From Bacteroidales bacterium (GTDB lineage Bacteria > Bacteroidota > Bacteroidia > Bacteroidales > Marinilabiliaceae): a DNA stretch of 64,000 nucleotides. Position numbers and translations under genes: made by a program. Each line of letters begins with the position of its first letter. Position 1 is the first letter of the stretch. The notes beneath the pieces are model-generated. The model did no database searches. It was not told the origin of the DNA and was given only the letters and a program-made list of their open reading frames with translations. Shown in pieces: positions 7,936 through 17,941 of the stretch. The stretch lies in NCBI GenBank assembly GCA_003249255.1, contig QKJP01000017.1, positions 1 through 64,000 on the forward strand. The letters are read 5' to 3'.

Positions 7936-9291
7936 CTAATCAAATGAAGCTGAACCGGATGAATTTCCTAATTTCAATTCCAATACTTGCTTTGTTCGAT
8001 TGGTAATTTTATAACGGTCGTCAACCCTTTTTCCGACAATCCAAATAATATCTTCTCCATTAATCACAATCCAGGCATTTTCTTTATCTACGATACTGTA
8101 TTTCTCATCGATAAAAAAATCGCTCAGTTTCTTAAACTTTCTCATTCCTAATGGCCGAAAGGAATCTCCTTGCTTCCACCGACGTACCAACAAGGGAAAA
8201 TCAATTAAATCAGCATCAAAATGAGCGATGTATGGATCTGTTGAGTATTTAAAATCCTCCGGTTTTTCATAAGATAAATAAGATAAACCGGCAGCATTTG
8301 GCTCTTGCAAGGTTTCTAACCAAAAATGCTCTACTTCTTCATCTTTGCGTTCTGTCAGTAACAGATTATGACGATCTTTTAAAAGACGATGAGTTTCACT
8401 GAAAAATTGTTTTCCAGATTCTGCTTTTAATGCTAATAAGACATCATCAACCACAGCCGAATTAAAACCATAAGGATGCAATATCTCGAAAAGAATAGAA
8501 GCTTTCTGAGGATGATCCAGCAATCGTTTGATCGGAATTAAAACATGCCCTGCTTCCTCCACAACTGCAGCATCTTTAAAACCCTGAACTTCTGAATCCA
8601 AAACACTTTCAACTTCCTTTAAATGATTCATATTCCGAGTCATGGTCTCTAAAAATGAAGCATTGATTTGCTTTAAAGATGGAATGACTTCATGCCGAAT
8701 TTTATTTCGCGTATATATCGTTTCGTCATTAGATGAATCATGACGAGAGGGTATGTTTTCATTCTTGGCATAAGTTTCAATTTGTTCTCTGGAAAAAGCT
8801 AAAAGTGGTCGAAGAATGGTATTGTTTTTATAACTCATGCCAGACAAGCCACGAATGCCTGTACCCCTTACCAGATTTAAAAAGAAAGTTTCAACAGCAT
8901 CGTCACCATGATGGGCTGTCACCATATAATCATGCGGTCTCTGTTCTAATAATTCCTTAAACCATGCGTAACGCAAATCACGCGCAGCCATTTCGATGGA
9001 AATTTTGTTCTCTTGAGCATACTCTTGGGTTTGAAAAACTTTACAAAAGATTGTGATTTTATTTTTAGAACAATAATCAATCAAAAAATCCTGATCAGCA
9101 TCAGACTCCTCTCCTCTCAAGGAAAAATTACAATGAGCAACTTCAAATTTGAGACCTAGCTCCTTAAAAACATGTAGCATTACCATCGAATCTAACCCAC
9201 CACTCACAGTGAGTAGAAATGAGCTTTGGGTGTCAATTCCGCAGTTATGAATCAAAGAATCCTTGAGAGACTTCGGAGTGAGTTGCTTCAT
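7936..9291 (-). CDS. tilS: tRNA(Ile)-lysidine synthase
   Basis: Ligates lysine to C34 of the AUA-reading isoleucine tRNA, an essential decoding modification. The 451-residue protein has the PP-loop SGGLDSMVML (30-39), HCNFSLRGEESDADQ and the HHGDDAVETFFLNLVRGTG block of the N-terminal ATPase. A C-terminal TilS domain follows (WKQGDSFRPLGMRKFKKLSDFFID). Its start codon overlaps the pabB stop by one base (TAATG on the minus strand), so the two are co-translated. Confidence 0.95.
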   Translation of the reverse strand: MKQLTPKSLKDSLIHNCGIDTQSSFLLTVSGGLDSMVMLHVFKELGLKFEVAHCNFSLRGEESDADQDFLIDYCSKNKITIFCKVFQTQEYAQENKISIEMAARDLRYAWFKELLEQRPHDYMVTAHHGDDAVETFFLNLVRGTGIRGLSGMSYKNNTILRPLLAFSREQIETYAKNENIPSRHDSSNDETIYTRNKIRHEVIPSLKQINASFLETMTRNMNHLKEVESVLDSEVQGFKDAAVVEEAGHVLIPIKRLLDHPQKASILFEILHPYGFNSAVVDDVLLALKAESGKQFFSETHRLLKDRHNLLLTERKDEEVEHFWLETLQEPNAAGLSYLSYEKPEDFKYSTDPYIAHFDADLIDFPLLVRRWKQGDSFRPLGMRKFKKLSDFFIDEKYSIVDKENAWIVINGEDIIWIVGKRVDDRYKITNRTKQVLELKLGNSSGSASFD

Positions 9292-10592
9292 TATTTTTCA
9301 ATATTAAACAGAGCCATTATGGCAGATGCTTTTAACATGCATTCATCGTACTCCTTTTGAGGTTCTGATTGAGCAGTAACGGCTCCTCCCACCATAAAAG
9401 ACATGGCTTTTTTCTTTTGATTATAGAGTACACTCCGAATAACCACATTAAAATCACAATCACCTTCCGGCGTTACATAACCAACTGCGCCACTGTACAA
9501 GCCTCTTTTATTTTTCTCGTATTGCTCACTTAATTTCATGGCATTTACCTTGGGTGCACCGGTCATTGATCCCATTGGAAAAGTACCTTTTATCACGTCT
9601 ACCCAATTTAAGTCATCTTTAAGATGCGCTGATATTGTTGAAATCATTTGATGTACCTGCGAAAAAGAATACACATGACAAAGTTCTTCAACCTTAACAC
9701 TCCCACGTTGAGCAATCCGAGATAAATCATTTCTTACCAAATCGGTAATCATGATGTTTTCAGCACGCTCTTTGGGTGAATTCACCAAATAATCCTTATT
9801 GGCTTTATCCATCATCGGATTCTCTTCTCGCTTTGATGTTCCTTTAATGGGCTGAGAAACAACATTATGACCACATTTTTTAAAATAACGCTCCGGTGAA
9901 GCACTCAACAAAAATTTGTCATGGTATTTCATAAAAGCAGCAAACGGAGTTGGCGAAATTGCTTTTAAACGCTCATATACATCTTGCGGATTCATCAGGA
10001 AGTTTTGAGCAAAAAACTCCATGCAGAAATTGATCTCGTAAATATCACCTCTCTGAATATGTTTTAATAATTCCTCAACAGCTTCTAAATATTCCTTATG
10101 CGTAATTTGAGGAACTATTTTTACCGGATCCATTTCCTCATTATAAGGCAATGTATCGGTAATGGTTTCGATAAATGCGATAACTGCGTCTTCGTCATCG
10201 TACTGTTCCAAATAGCCAACCTGCCATTTGTTTTTATCATAGAGAATCAGAAAGCGGGGAACAAAGAAATATAAGTCTGGTAATTCTATCCGATCGGGTA
10301 AATTTGACACTAGTTTCTCAACTTGGTTTTTTACATCGTAAGTAATATAACCCAACAACCACTCTTTATGTTTTTGGTGAAAATCATACAAATCACCCAA
10401 ACTATCATAATGCTGGTCAATGTGATCAAAACCCGCCACAAAATCATATTGACGAGCCTTCTCTATAAAATCAGGTATTTCGAAATTATTACTATCAAGC
10501 ACTACACTTACCCCATACTCCTGACTGGCCCAACAAACTTGATTCTTAAACTGCTCTACATTTTTTGGAGCGATTTCTATGAACTTACGCAT
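9291..10592 (-). CDS. pabB: Aminodeoxychorismate synthase component I
   Basis: Makes 4-amino-4-deoxychorismate for folate from chorismate. Chorismate-binding blocks visible in the 433 residues are IYEINFCMEFFA, SPERYFK, LVRNDLSRIA, GSMTGAPKVNAM and YSGAVGYV. The QPIKGTSKR motif has Lys (K250), where anthranilate synthases have Ala; this Lys marks PabB rather than TrpE. No glutamine amidotransferase domain is fused, so PabA comes from elsewhere. The pairing with tilS is positional; no shared function is evident. Confidence 0.9.
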   Translation of the reverse strand: MRKFIEIAPKNVEQFKNQVCWASQEYGVSVVLDSNNFEIPDFIEKARQYDFVAGFDHIDQHYDSLGDLYDFHQKHKEWLLGYITYDVKNQVEKLVSNLPDRIELPDLYFFVPRFLILYDKNKWQVGYLEQYDDEDAVIAFIETITDTLPYNEEMDPVKIVPQITHKEYLEAVEELLKHIQRGDIYEINFCMEFFAQNFLMNPQDVYERLKAISPTPFAAFMKYHDKFLLSASPERYFKKCGHNVVSQPIKGTSKREENPMMDKANKDYLVNSPKERAENIMITDLVRNDLSRIAQRGSVKVEELCHVYSFSQVHQMISTISAHLKDDLNWVDVIKGTFPMGSMTGAPKVNAMKLSEQYEKNKRGLYSGAVGYVTPEGDCDFNVVIRSVLYNQKKKAMSFMVGGAVTAQSEPQKEYDECMLKASAIMALFNIEK

Positions 10593-11092
10593 GGGTGCAA
10601 AAGTAAAAAAATAATAGGCAGAAGGCAGAAGTCAGAAGTAAAAAAAGTGTAAATGATCTAGTCTGAAATAATGATTAATGATTAGTGGTTAATGATTAAT
10701 GCGAATTAATGATTTAAACAATTGTGTATTATATCATGTAAAACTAGGCAAAAAAGGGGTAAGAATTAGTTTCGCATTAATTCATTTTCACGTTTGCACA
10801 TTAAAAACTTTTGCCTTACTCCTTTTATCTAAGCTTATTTGTTTGGTGCTTGGATATTGTGCTTTGAACCAACTTTTAAAAGCCGCTAATAGCGTCAATC
10901 TCATTTGCATTGGGTCATTAGCACATCAGCAAATTTTAAACTTCTGCCTTACCCCTTCGGCCTTCTAAAAAAAAGAGGAACATCAATTAAGACATTCCCC
11001 TTTCCATATAAAGCGATATTTATTTACAAGTAGATAATCAATTAGCCATCCCGTAAATCAGTCTAACATCTATCATCTAACCATCTAATTTC
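10593..11092. other. Intergenic region with simple repeats and the ahpC terminator
   Basis: The 500 bases start with near-tandem words (GGCAGAAG/TCAGAAG, then ATTAATGATTA-like repeats at 10670-10710). Next comes a diffuse inverted pair, GGGGTAAG near 10755 against CTTACCCC near 10948, and finally the ahpC terminator. An 89-codon open frame (10699-10968) has no start context or protein-like composition and is not called. Confidence 0.5.
10967..11003 (-). terminator. Terminator of ahpC
   Basis: Read on the minus strand, AAAGGGGAATGTC pairs with GATGTTCCTCTTT (13 pairs including G-U) and is followed by a run of eight T. It lies 90 bases past the ahpC stop. Confidence 0.75.
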
Positions 11093-11725
11093 TTAATGAC
11101 GTCCTAAGTAATCTGCAATTCCATCTTGAGTTGCTTTTAGTCCTTCATCTCCTTTATTCCATCCTGCAGGACAAACTTCACCGTTTTCTTCAAAGAATTG
11201 TAAAGTATCGACCATACGGATAGCTTCATCAATGTTACGACCTAAAGGCATATCATTAACTACTTGATGACGAACTACACCTTCTTTGTCGATTAAGAAA
11301 AGACCACGGTAAGCCATTGGAGTTCCATTAAAAACAACTTGGCCGGCATCATTGTAATCATAAGAACCTGCTAATACGTCGAAATTCTCTGATATAGTCA
11401 TGCTATTATCGGCCACTAATGGATATTTAACACCTTGAATACCACCTTCTTTTTTAGGCGTTTGTAACCACTTCCAGTGAGAGAATTCTGAATCAACAGA
11501 AACACCTACAACTTGAACGTTACGGCTTTCGAACTCGGCAATTTTTTCCTGAAATGCTAAAATCTCGGTTGGGCATACAAAAGTAAAATCGGCAGGGTAA
11601 AAATACAGTACCACATATTTTTTACCAATAAATTGATCCAATGAAAAGTTTTCCACTATTTCACCACCGTTTACAACTGCTGATGCACTGAATGAAGGCG
11701 CTTTTTTTCCTACTAATACAGACAT
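11093..11725 (-). CDS. ahpC: Typical 2-Cys peroxiredoxin
   Basis: Reduces hydrogen peroxide and organic peroxides in the cytoplasm. The 210-residue form starts at MSVLVGKKAP; an in-frame ATG 45 bases upstream is less likely, because the peroxiredoxin domain begins right after the chosen Met. The peroxidatic Cys is C51 in FTFVCPTE and the resolving Cys is C185 in GEVCPAGW, so it is a complete 2-Cys enzyme. GGIQGVKYPL is the GGLG-like element linked to overoxidation behaviour. Single-gene unit with its own terminator; no ahpF beside it, though trxB is encoded about 30 kb away. Confidence 0.95.
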   Translation of the reverse strand: MSVLVGKKAPSFSASAVVNGGEIVENFSLDQFIGKKYVVLYFYPADFTFVCPTEILAFQEKIAEFESRNVQVVGVSVDSEFSHWKWLQTPKKEGGIQGVKYPLVADNSMTISENFDVLAGSYDYNDAGQVVFNGTPMAYRGLFLIDKEGVVRHQVVNDMPLGRNIDEAIRMVDTLQFFEENGEVCPAGWNKGDEGLKATQDGIADYLGRH

Positions 11726-11930
11726 AATTTTATTTTTTAATTTTGTTATATTTTTTTGATTATTCCTCAATCATAAAAATTTCTGATTGCGCATATATAA
11801 CAACAAAGGGGGGTGCAAAAGTTTTCAAATTAACAGTTTTTAACAATTTAAAATAAATATCAAGATAGAGGCAAGTAGTTAAATACTTATCAATAGTAAG
11901 CTTACGTTAGCATCAAACATGGGTTGTTAT

Positions 11931-11957
11931 AAAGCCTAGCTTGAAGGGCTAGGCTTT
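11931..11957. repeat. Perfect 10-bp inverted repeat
   Basis: AAAGCCTAGC (11931-11940) and GCTAGGCTTT (11948-11957) form a perfect hairpin with a seven-base loop, abutting the palindrome GCGATATCGC. It is intergenic and lacks a T tract, so it is a dispersed hairpin or protein site rather than a terminator. Confidence 0.6.
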
Positions 11958-12233
11958 GCGATATCGCCCACATTGGAGCTTTTTTAGATTTATGCAGAAA
12001 TTTATGTACCTATCTACTAACCTTAATATCAAGATTTAAGACATAAAAAATCAAGTACCAACTTTTCTCAATAAGGGGATATAAAAAAGACTCAACGAAG
12101 TATTACTTTCGTGAGCCAATTCTCAAAGCAGAAACGCTTTAACTAAAAACTTCTCCGGATTGTAAGGTCTTATTAAATCCAAACAACAGGTATAAAACAG
12201 GCATCCAGCCTTATTTATCTTTCGTACGAATTA

Positions 12234-12254
12234 CACAGGGATAAAATCCCTGTG
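12234..12254. repeat. Perfect 9-bp inverted repeat with a 3-base loop
   Basis: CACAGGGAT (12234-12242) and ATCCCTGTG (12246-12254) flank AAA. It lies 59 bases past the pepT stop and could end or protect that transcript, though no T run follows in either direction. Confidence 0.6.
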
Positions 12255-12313
12255 CTATTATAAGATTGACTTACAGACAATTATTTCTACAATTAACAAT
12301 TAAGCACTAAACA

Positions 12314-13624
12314 TTAATCATGGTTTGCTGCATTAATTTGAGCAATCTTCACAATTACCTCCACAGCCTTCTCCATACTTTGTACAGGAACAAATTCATA
12401 ACGTCCGTGAAAATTATGACCTCCTGCAAAAATATTAGGACAAGGTAGGCCCATGTATGATAAGCGAGCACCATCTGTTCCTCCTCGAATAGGTTTGATG
12501 ATAGGCTTAATACCACACTCCTCCATGGCTTGTTTGGCAATATTCACCACGTGCATTACGGGTTCTATTTTTTCACGCATGTTAGAATATTGATCTTCCA
12601 GATCTAACTTAACTGTTGTTGGTTGATATTTTGCATTAATTTGTACAACTGCATCTTGAATCAGTTTTTTGCGCTCTTCAAATTTCTGCTTATCAAAGTC
12701 TCGGATGATAAACTCAAGTACCGTACGCTCTACATCGCCTTCAAAGGATAGAAGGTGAAAGAAACCTTGGTAACCGGATGTGTGAGCAGGTGTTTCTTTT
12801 TCAGGAAGAAGATTTAAAAACTCATGTGCCACCAACATCGAATTAATCATTTTACCTTTAGCATAGCCCGGATGAACAGACCGGCCATGAAAGGTTAGTG
12901 TAGCTCCTGCTGCATTGAAGTTTTCGAACTCTAACTCTCCAATCTCGGAACCATCCATGGTATAGGCAAAATCAGCTCCAAAAGAAGGTACATCAAAATG
13001 ATCTGCGCCCTCTCCTATTTCTTCATCAGGAGTAAAGCAGATACGAATTTTCCCATGTTTGATTTCTGGATGCTTGATTAAATAAGCAGCAGCTGTCATA
13101 ATCTCTGCAACACCAGCTTTATCGTCAGCGCCAAGCAAAGTACTGCCATCAGTAACCACTAGGTCTTGCCCTTGATATTTTAAAATCTCAGGAAAATCAT
13201 TGGTTTTGATAACAATATCTTGTAAACTATTTAATACAACATCAGAACCATTATACTTTTTGATCACACGAGGTTTCACATCCTTTCCTGAAAAATCAGG
13301 ACTCGTATCTACATGTGAAATGAAACCAACAACCGGTACATCTTTATCAATCGTAGAGGGAATGGTAGCCGTCACATATCCATGCGAGTCTATTTGAGCA
13401 TCTGATAAACCAATTGCTTTTAATTCATCCACCAAAATCTCCCCCAATACTCTCTGTCCCGGAGTAGATGGGGTAACACCAGATGACTCATCCGATTTTG
13501 TATCAATCACCACATATCTTAAAAAACGATCCAATACACTTTCCATCTCTTTTTTATTTTTTGCATAAACAATGGAGGATTGCAGCAATAATAGCAACCC
13601 AATTGTAAATAAGAATTTATTCAT
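12314..13624 (-). CDS. pepT: Peptidase T-like tripeptidase with a signal peptide
   Basis: M20 metallopeptidase that removes the N-terminal residue of tripeptides. The two-zinc ligand blocks are present: [35 protein letters not shown] and [11 protein letters not shown]. It differs from classic cytoplasmic PepT in carrying an N-terminal export signal ([21 protein letters not shown], then KNKKEM). Of three closely spaced Met codons I chose the one at 13624, which gives the best signal peptide. It probably works in the periplasm on imported peptides. Neighbours do not explain its role. Confidence 0.88.
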   Translation of the reverse strand: MNKFLFTIGLLLLLQSSIVYAKNKKEMESVLDRFLRYVVIDTKSDESSGVTPSTPGQRVLGEILVDELKAIGLSDAQIDSHGYVTATIPSTIDKDVPVVGFISHVDTSPDFSGKDVKPRVIKKYNGSDVVLNSLQDIVIKTNDFPEILKYQGQDLVVTDGSTLLGADDKAGVAEIMTAAAYLIKHPEIKHGKIRICFTPDEEIGEGADHFDVPSFGADFAYTMDGSEIGELEFENFNAAGATLTFHGRSVHPGYAKGKMINSMLVAHEFLNLLPEKETPAHTSGYQGFFHLLSFEGDVERTVLEFIIRDFDKQKFEERKKLIQDAVVQINAKYQPTTVKLDLEDQYSNMREKIEPVMHVVNIAKQAMEECGIKPIIKPIRGGTDGARLSYMGLPCPNIFAGGHNFHGRYEFVPVQSMEKAVEVIVKIAQINAANHD

Positions 13625-13743
13625 TATCATGAAATTAATCATTAAACACTAATACTTATTCAATGTACTTTAGTCATTTATATCTACTTCTCATCCATCC
13701 TTAACCACTAATAATATATTCTTTATGATTTATTCATTAACCA

Positions 13744-14436
13744 TTACTCATGCTGCACATCATCAGAATTATACCTAAAGCCCAAACGCTTACCAACTTT
13801 AAATTTGGAATTCATTATTTCGCCGGCCATTTCTTCCATGGTGATGATTTTTACTTCATCGTAAGGAGGTACCAATAAATCAAACTCTAGTGAATACAAA
13901 ATGGCAGTTTCAGCAATTTTCCTTAAGCTATTATCATTAACAACAGAAGTACCAAAGTGGTTTATTCCTGTTCCCCGCTGGCGTTTTCCTTCTACAAAAT
14001 AATGCCCTTCTACATTAATAAAAACGCGTGCAATTAAGTAACCCAAATCATTCATGCGGTTATAACGAAACGAATCATGCAGAAAGTTGAAGATATTGAT
14101 CACCCCACAATAGGTTTTAGCCAAGTTTTCTTTAACGTATTCATTTTTCCATATTTCATGATCCCGGTCAAATTCAAAAGCATTGGTATTCATCTGAAAA
14201 ACCAACACATCACCACCCACTTTTAGTTGAGCTATAAACTGACCTTTATCTTCATACTCAAGGCGTATGCGTTCATCATCAATTGTAATAGCTTCATTGT
14301 ACTCTACGACTAATTCTTGTAAAACCGTTTTAAACTGAATGAAATAAGCATTGGTTTGCTTAAACACATCCTGCTTGGTAACAACCTTAGATTGAAGCAA
14401 TTGCAAAATTGCTTCTTTCACTTTATTCTTTATCAT
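13744..14436 (-). CDS. Conserved-looking hypothetical protein (230 aa)
   Basis: A soluble 230-residue protein without signal peptide or membrane segment. The first 50 residues are helical (VKEAILQLLQSKVVTKQDVFKQ). The middle is a beta-rich region (IRLEYEDKGQFIAQLKVGGDVLVFQMNTNAFEF is at about 57-90), and later come the aromatic-rich YFVEGKRQRGTGINHFG and IAETAILYSLEFDLLVPPYDEV. It has the look of a conserved single-domain protein, but I do not recognise a family or function. It stands alone, 108 bases past the MCP terminator region's left neighbour pepT. Confidence 0.75.
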   Translation of the reverse strand: MIKNKVKEAILQLLQSKVVTKQDVFKQTNAYFIQFKTVLQELVVEYNEAITIDDERIRLEYEDKGQFIAQLKVGGDVLVFQMNTNAFEFDRDHEIWKNEYVKENLAKTYCGVINIFNFLHDSFRYNRMNDLGYLIARVFINVEGHYFVEGKRQRGTGINHFGTSVVNDNSLRKIAETAILYSLEFDLLVPPYDEVKIITMEEMAGEIMNSKFKVGKRLGFRYNSDDVQHE

Positions 14437-14505
14437 ATCTAAAAGTTCAAATTCTTAAAATTTGAATTTAACATTAATAAGCAGAACCTCGATAAATCAC
14501 CGCAC

Positions 14506-14531
14506 AAAAAAAGGAAGCGAATGCCTCCTTT
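14506..14531 (-). terminator. Terminator of the porin/PBP/MCP unit
   Basis: On the minus strand AAAGGAGGC pairs with GCTTCCTTT (one G-U) around ATTC and runs into seven T. It lies about 150 bases after the MCP stop and would end the three-gene transcript. Confidence 0.8.
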
Positions 14532-14677
14532 CATGTTTCTATCTCTTTTTTGTAATATCAATTTCATGCGCAATTAAGTACATTTTATGTTCTGTGATGG
14601 AATATAGTCTTATAAATTCTATAACTATTCAGAATTATAACACCCAATAAATTACGCATCATATCATTAACAAATGG

Positions 14678-16165
14678 TTATAATTTAAAGTACGAAATAA
14701 GTTCATCCAGTTTTTCAGCTTTTTCTCTTAAACCTTCTGAATTAGTAGCCAACTCTTCACTCGAAGCAGCATTACGTTGGGTTATGTTGTTTAACTCTTG
14801 CAAGGTTGCATTCACATTGGTAGCTCCTTGATTTTGCTCTGCACTTGCAGCAGAAATCTCATGTACTAAAATAGAGGTAGACTCAAACTGCGGAATGGTT
14901 TCTCCCAATAAATTTCCGGCAACTTCAGTCTTTTCAAGGCCCTCATTGGCAATTCTTACAATTTCTTCAGCTGCTTTTTTAGTTCCTTCGGCGAGTTTTC
15001 GTACCTCAGAAGCAACAACTGCAAAACCTCGACCATGCTCCCCGGACCGAGCAGCTTCAACCGCTGCATTTAAGGCTAAAATATTGGTTTGAAATGCAAT
15101 ATCTTCAATAACAGTGATTCTTTCAGCAATGGTACTATTGGCTTGAAGAACTTCTGCGGTTGTATCCGAAACTCTCTTCATACTCTGATTGGCCGTTTTA
15201 GAAATCTCTTCAGTTTTAAGAGCATTAGTCGCATTCATTTGAATATTAGCGGCAATTTCTTCCATGGTAGACGCGACTTCCTCAACAGATGAAGCTTGTT
15301 GATTGGCACTGTTTGAAAGTATTTCGGCCATTCTACTGGTGGTTTTACTGGCAGCAACCATCGAACCTATTACATCATGAATATCATACATGATGCTTCT
15401 TAACTTAGAACCTAAATCATTAGTAGCATCCAGCATCACTTTAATTTCATCATCCCGCTCGTAAGTTAACTCATGCGCATCGGACAAATCACCCTTTCCA
15501 AGTGCCATTAAGCGATTACTAATTAATCGAATGGATTGATTTAAAAACTTGGAAATAAAAAATGATAAGACCAAAAACAACACCAGTGACACTAGTAAAA
15601 TAACCAAAACAATGAAAAATGAACTTCTAAAAGTGACTTTTATATTTGTAAAAGCTTCTGAACTTTTGGCTTTGCTATCCAAAATTATCTCATCCAATAG
15701 ATCTTTAATGGTGTTATAATCAGAAATCATAACCTGCATATCCTCGCTCAAACTTTCAGAAAAATTTCCATTGATCATATCAATTGAAACCTTTAAAGCC
15801 AGTTTATAGTATCCATGCACCATTGTTTCGACCTGAGTAGCGGCTTCATTATTCTTTCCCACTACATTGTTTGAAATTGAATCTAATAAGATTTTTATAT
15901 CATTATAAATCAAATCAGTTTCAGATAACATCTCTACATCGGCCGCAGAAACTGCGTCTTGCATACTTCGCTGAAGCTTATCTAATTTAACCCGTAAATC
16001 GGAAGCTAAACCCTGATAAGGAATATACCCTTTTTCAATGCGCGTCATTAACTCTTTGGAATCGTAATTGGAATTATAAGTAACGCCAAAAATCAAAGCG
16101 ATGACTACAAAAAAAACGATTGGAAACAACAACAGCACATACCTTATTTTTAATTTCTTAAGCAT
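14678..16165 (-). CDS. Methyl-accepting chemotaxis protein
   Basis: Membrane chemoreceptor of 495 residues. TM1 is about 9-31, a helical periplasmic sensor about 32-178 (four-helix-bundle type), TM2 about 179-206, then a HAMP linker (about 207-260) and a cytoplasmic signalling domain (270-495). The CheA/CheW-contacting tip is plain: [20 protein letters not shown] then [19 protein letters not shown]. Third gene of a unit behind a porin and a small PstS-like protein, 62 bases after the latter, which suggests it reads a periplasmic ligand state supplied by them. Chemoreceptors are uncommon in this phylum. Confidence 0.93.
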   Translation of the reverse strand: MLKKLKIRYVLLLFPIVFFVVIALIFGVTYNSNYDSKELMTRIEKGYIPYQGLASDLRVKLDKLQRSMQDAVSAADVEMLSETDLIYNDIKILLDSISNNVVGKNNEAATQVETMVHGYYKLALKVSIDMINGNFSESLSEDMQVMISDYNTIKDLLDEIILDSKAKSSEAFTNIKVTFRSSFFIVLVILLVSLVLFLVLSFFISKFLNQSIRLISNRLMALGKGDLSDAHELTYERDDEIKVMLDATNDLGSKLRSIMYDIHDVIGSMVAASKTTSRMAEILSNSANQQASSVEEVASTMEEIAANIQMNATNALKTEEISKTANQSMKRVSDTTAEVLQANSTIAERITVIEDIAFQTNILALNAAVEAARSGEHGRGFAVVASEVRKLAEGTKKAAEEIVRIANEGLEKTEVAGNLLGETIPQFESTSILVHEISAASAEQNQGATNVNATLQELNNITQRNAASSEELATNSEGLREKAEKLDELISYFKL

Positions 16166-16227
16166 GTTTGTAGTTTATTAAACGAGTATACACCTGGCTA
16201 ATAAGAGGTAGAAAGGTGTAAAACATC

Positions 16228-16644
16228 TTAGTTTACTTTTAATTCTTTAACACCGGAAATATCAGCTCCACTAGAAACATAACCAATGGCGCCCTGATTG
16301 GCTTTTACAAAATCAATCACATCCTGATCGTTGGCCTTTTCAACTGGTGGAGTGCCTTTACCTGAGAATACGGCTTGCTGCCAATAACTTTTAACTGCTC
16401 CTACCGATTTTCCTACAACAGCAGAAGAAAATGCTTTACGAACCTCAGAATTTGCTCTTTGATCAACAGGTACAACCGCAGCACCACTTGCCCAAGTTTT
16501 CTTTTTCTTTAATAAATACGAAGCAACCTCGTCTTTAGTGATGGAAGTAGCTGCATTGGATTTATTAGCGATTACTTTGTATTGAGCCATGGCTCCCAAA
16601 GTAAATATGCTCATGAAGAGTGATAGTATTATTAATTTTTTCAT
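16228..16644 (-). CDS. Small PstS-like periplasmic binding-domain protein
   Basis: 138 residues with a clear signal peptide (MKKLIILSLFMSIFTLGAMA, then QYKVIANKS). The rest resembles half of a phosphate-type substrate-binding protein: SITKDEVASYLLKKKKTWASGAAVVPVDQ and the Ser/Gly-rich ending QGAIGYVSSGADISGVKELKV, which is like the anion-binding segment of PstS. It is far shorter than PstS and has no ABC transporter beside it. Its place between porin and chemoreceptor suggests a ligand-presenting role rather than transport. Ligand unknown. Confidence 0.75.
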   Translation of the reverse strand: MKKLIILSLFMSIFTLGAMAQYKVIANKSNAATSITKDEVASYLLKKKKTWASGAAVVPVDQRANSEVRKAFSSAVVGKSVGAVKSYWQQAVFSGKGTPPVEKANDQDVIDFVKANQGAIGYVSSGADISGVKELKVN

Positions 16645-16663
16645 CTTTTCTTTTCGGATTTAA

Positions 16664-17941
16664 TTAGAAGGATAATACCAGGGATAATGTGTAGTGGTTA
16701 AATGAACCGTCTTCTAAATAAGAACTTGCAGAACCTTGAGGTAAATCAATACCCGGAGTTAACATTTTAAAATCATTACTTGGCATTATATGCCTATATT
16801 CTGCTTTTAATAAAATCTCATAAATTGGCCTAAATGTTAAGCCTACCGTATAGGAAGTAACATCTGCAGTTAATTGAGTATCAAACTCCGATATATTAAG
16901 AACATTTTCTAAATACCATATGGTTTGTTGATCTAATTTAAATAATTCATAATTAACCGGAAGAACCACAGCACCCTGAACATCAGATACATAATCTAAT
17001 CTCACAAATGGGGTTAACTTTCCAACAGAATACATTGCCTCTAAGTAATATCCTTTAAATTCGGCTGAATAGTAATCGCCTGTTGAACTTTTTAGTTCCT
17101 TGGTTTCCTCACTACCTACCCAATACTCTCCATTTATTTTAGCAGATCCTAAATTTAGCTGGACATCAACCCCATAACTGTTTTTAGAAGAAGATTTCCA
17201 TTCCGGTGCGCCTCCTCCATAAGAAATTGCAAAAAGAGATTTTCGACCATCGAAATAATTAAGCCCAAGATTTAAAAGACCTTTGTAGTTTGCATAAATT
17301 CGACCTGATCCACCCAAATGACTCACTCTCTCAAAGTCTTCTGAATCAGTGGATATAGGCAGACCTAAAATATCTTCCCTACCCTGTATTCCCACCATAC
17401 CAAAGGCTGAATGGCCAACCGAGAGATAACTGCCATAAGTGAAATTATAACCCATTTTAATATCTTCCCCAAACTCACCCGAAAGTTGAAGACCGCTGAT
17501 GCTTTGCGGTAATAAATAATGGTGAGATACTAACATTGGCAAAGATGCGGCAGTGTTTAATGGCGCAAAGAAATATTGATTTACCGGACTTAATGGTGTT
17601 AAATATTTACCTAAACTAACCTTAAAGCCCTCATTGAAAGTATACCTACCATACGCTTCAACAAACAAATCCCGGATATCAGACAGATTATTATGATATA
17701 CTAAAGTACCTTTAAACTCCAAGTTTGATAATGGCTTATAAGAGGTCAACAAGGCAACTTCTGATAAACCAATAGCCGGATCTATATCATTCCAATAATG
17801 CTTATAATCAATATCAGTATACTCAGCTGCGGTATTCACATAACCGGTCACAAAGGTCTGCGGTTCCCATTCCTCCTGGGCAAAAGTTACAGTAGTAGTT
17901 AACAGCACTAAAGCTGATAATAGTAAATGTTTCAATTTCAT
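16664..17941 (-). CDS. Outer-membrane porin-like beta-barrel
   Basis: 425 residues with a signal peptide (MKLKHLLLSALVLLTTTVTFA, then QEEWE). The remainder alternates polar and aromatic residues as in barrels and ends SFNHYTLSLVLSF, a typical C-terminal strand with final Phe. Repeated segments such as LKAEYRHIMPS and LNLGLNYFDG fit strands. It resembles phosphate-selective or general porins. First gene of the unit, 19 bases before the PstS-like gene. It probably admits the compound sensed downstream. Confidence 0.78.
   Translation of the reverse strand: MKLKHLLLSALVLLTTTVTFAQEEWEPQTFVTGYVNTAAEYTDIDYKHYWNDIDPAIGLSEVALLTSYKPLSNLEFKGTLVYHNNLSDIRDLFVEAYGRYTFNEGFKVSLGKYLTPLSPVNQYFFAPLNTAASLPMLVSHHYLLPQSISGLQLSGEFGEDIKMGYNFTYGSYLSVGHSAFGMVGIQGREDILGLPISTDSEDFERVSHLGGSGRIYANYKGLLNLGLNYFDGRKSLFAISYGGGAPEWKSSSKNSYGVDVQLNLGSAKINGEYWVGSEETKELKSSTGDYYSAEFKGYYLEAMYSVGKLTPFVRLDYVSDVQGAVVLPVNYELFKLDQQTIWYLENVLNISEFDTQLTADVTSYTVGLTFRPIYEILLKAEYRHIMPSNDFKMLTPGIDLPQGSASSYLEDGSFNHYTLSLVLSF

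Larger units (their letters stand above)
11726..12313. other. Intergenic region with several hairpins
   Basis: No ORF is supported in these 588 bases. Three palindromes stand out: AAAGCCTAGC/GCTAGGCTTT (11931-11957), immediately followed by GCGATATCGC (11958-11967), and CACAGGGAT/ATCCCTGTG with a three-base loop (12234-12254). None has a T run. The AhpC promoter must lie at the left end of this region, but no clear box was found. Confidence 0.5.

Noticed and set aside
7917-7940. Weak hairpin at the tilS/small ORF junction as terminator
   Set aside because: Eight-base arms with a mismatch or G-U and no T run on either side.
9291-10592. Anthranilate synthase (TrpE) assignment
   Set aside because: The PIKGT motif has Lys at the site that is Ala in TrpE, and no trp genes are near; PabB is preferred.
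10699-10968. 89-codon ORF in the pabB-ahpC gap
   Set aside because: It crosses a repeat-rich, AT-rich gap and lacks a promoter or start context. Cys/Leu/Ile-rich composition is what random AT-rich DNA gives. It also ends inside the ahpC terminator.
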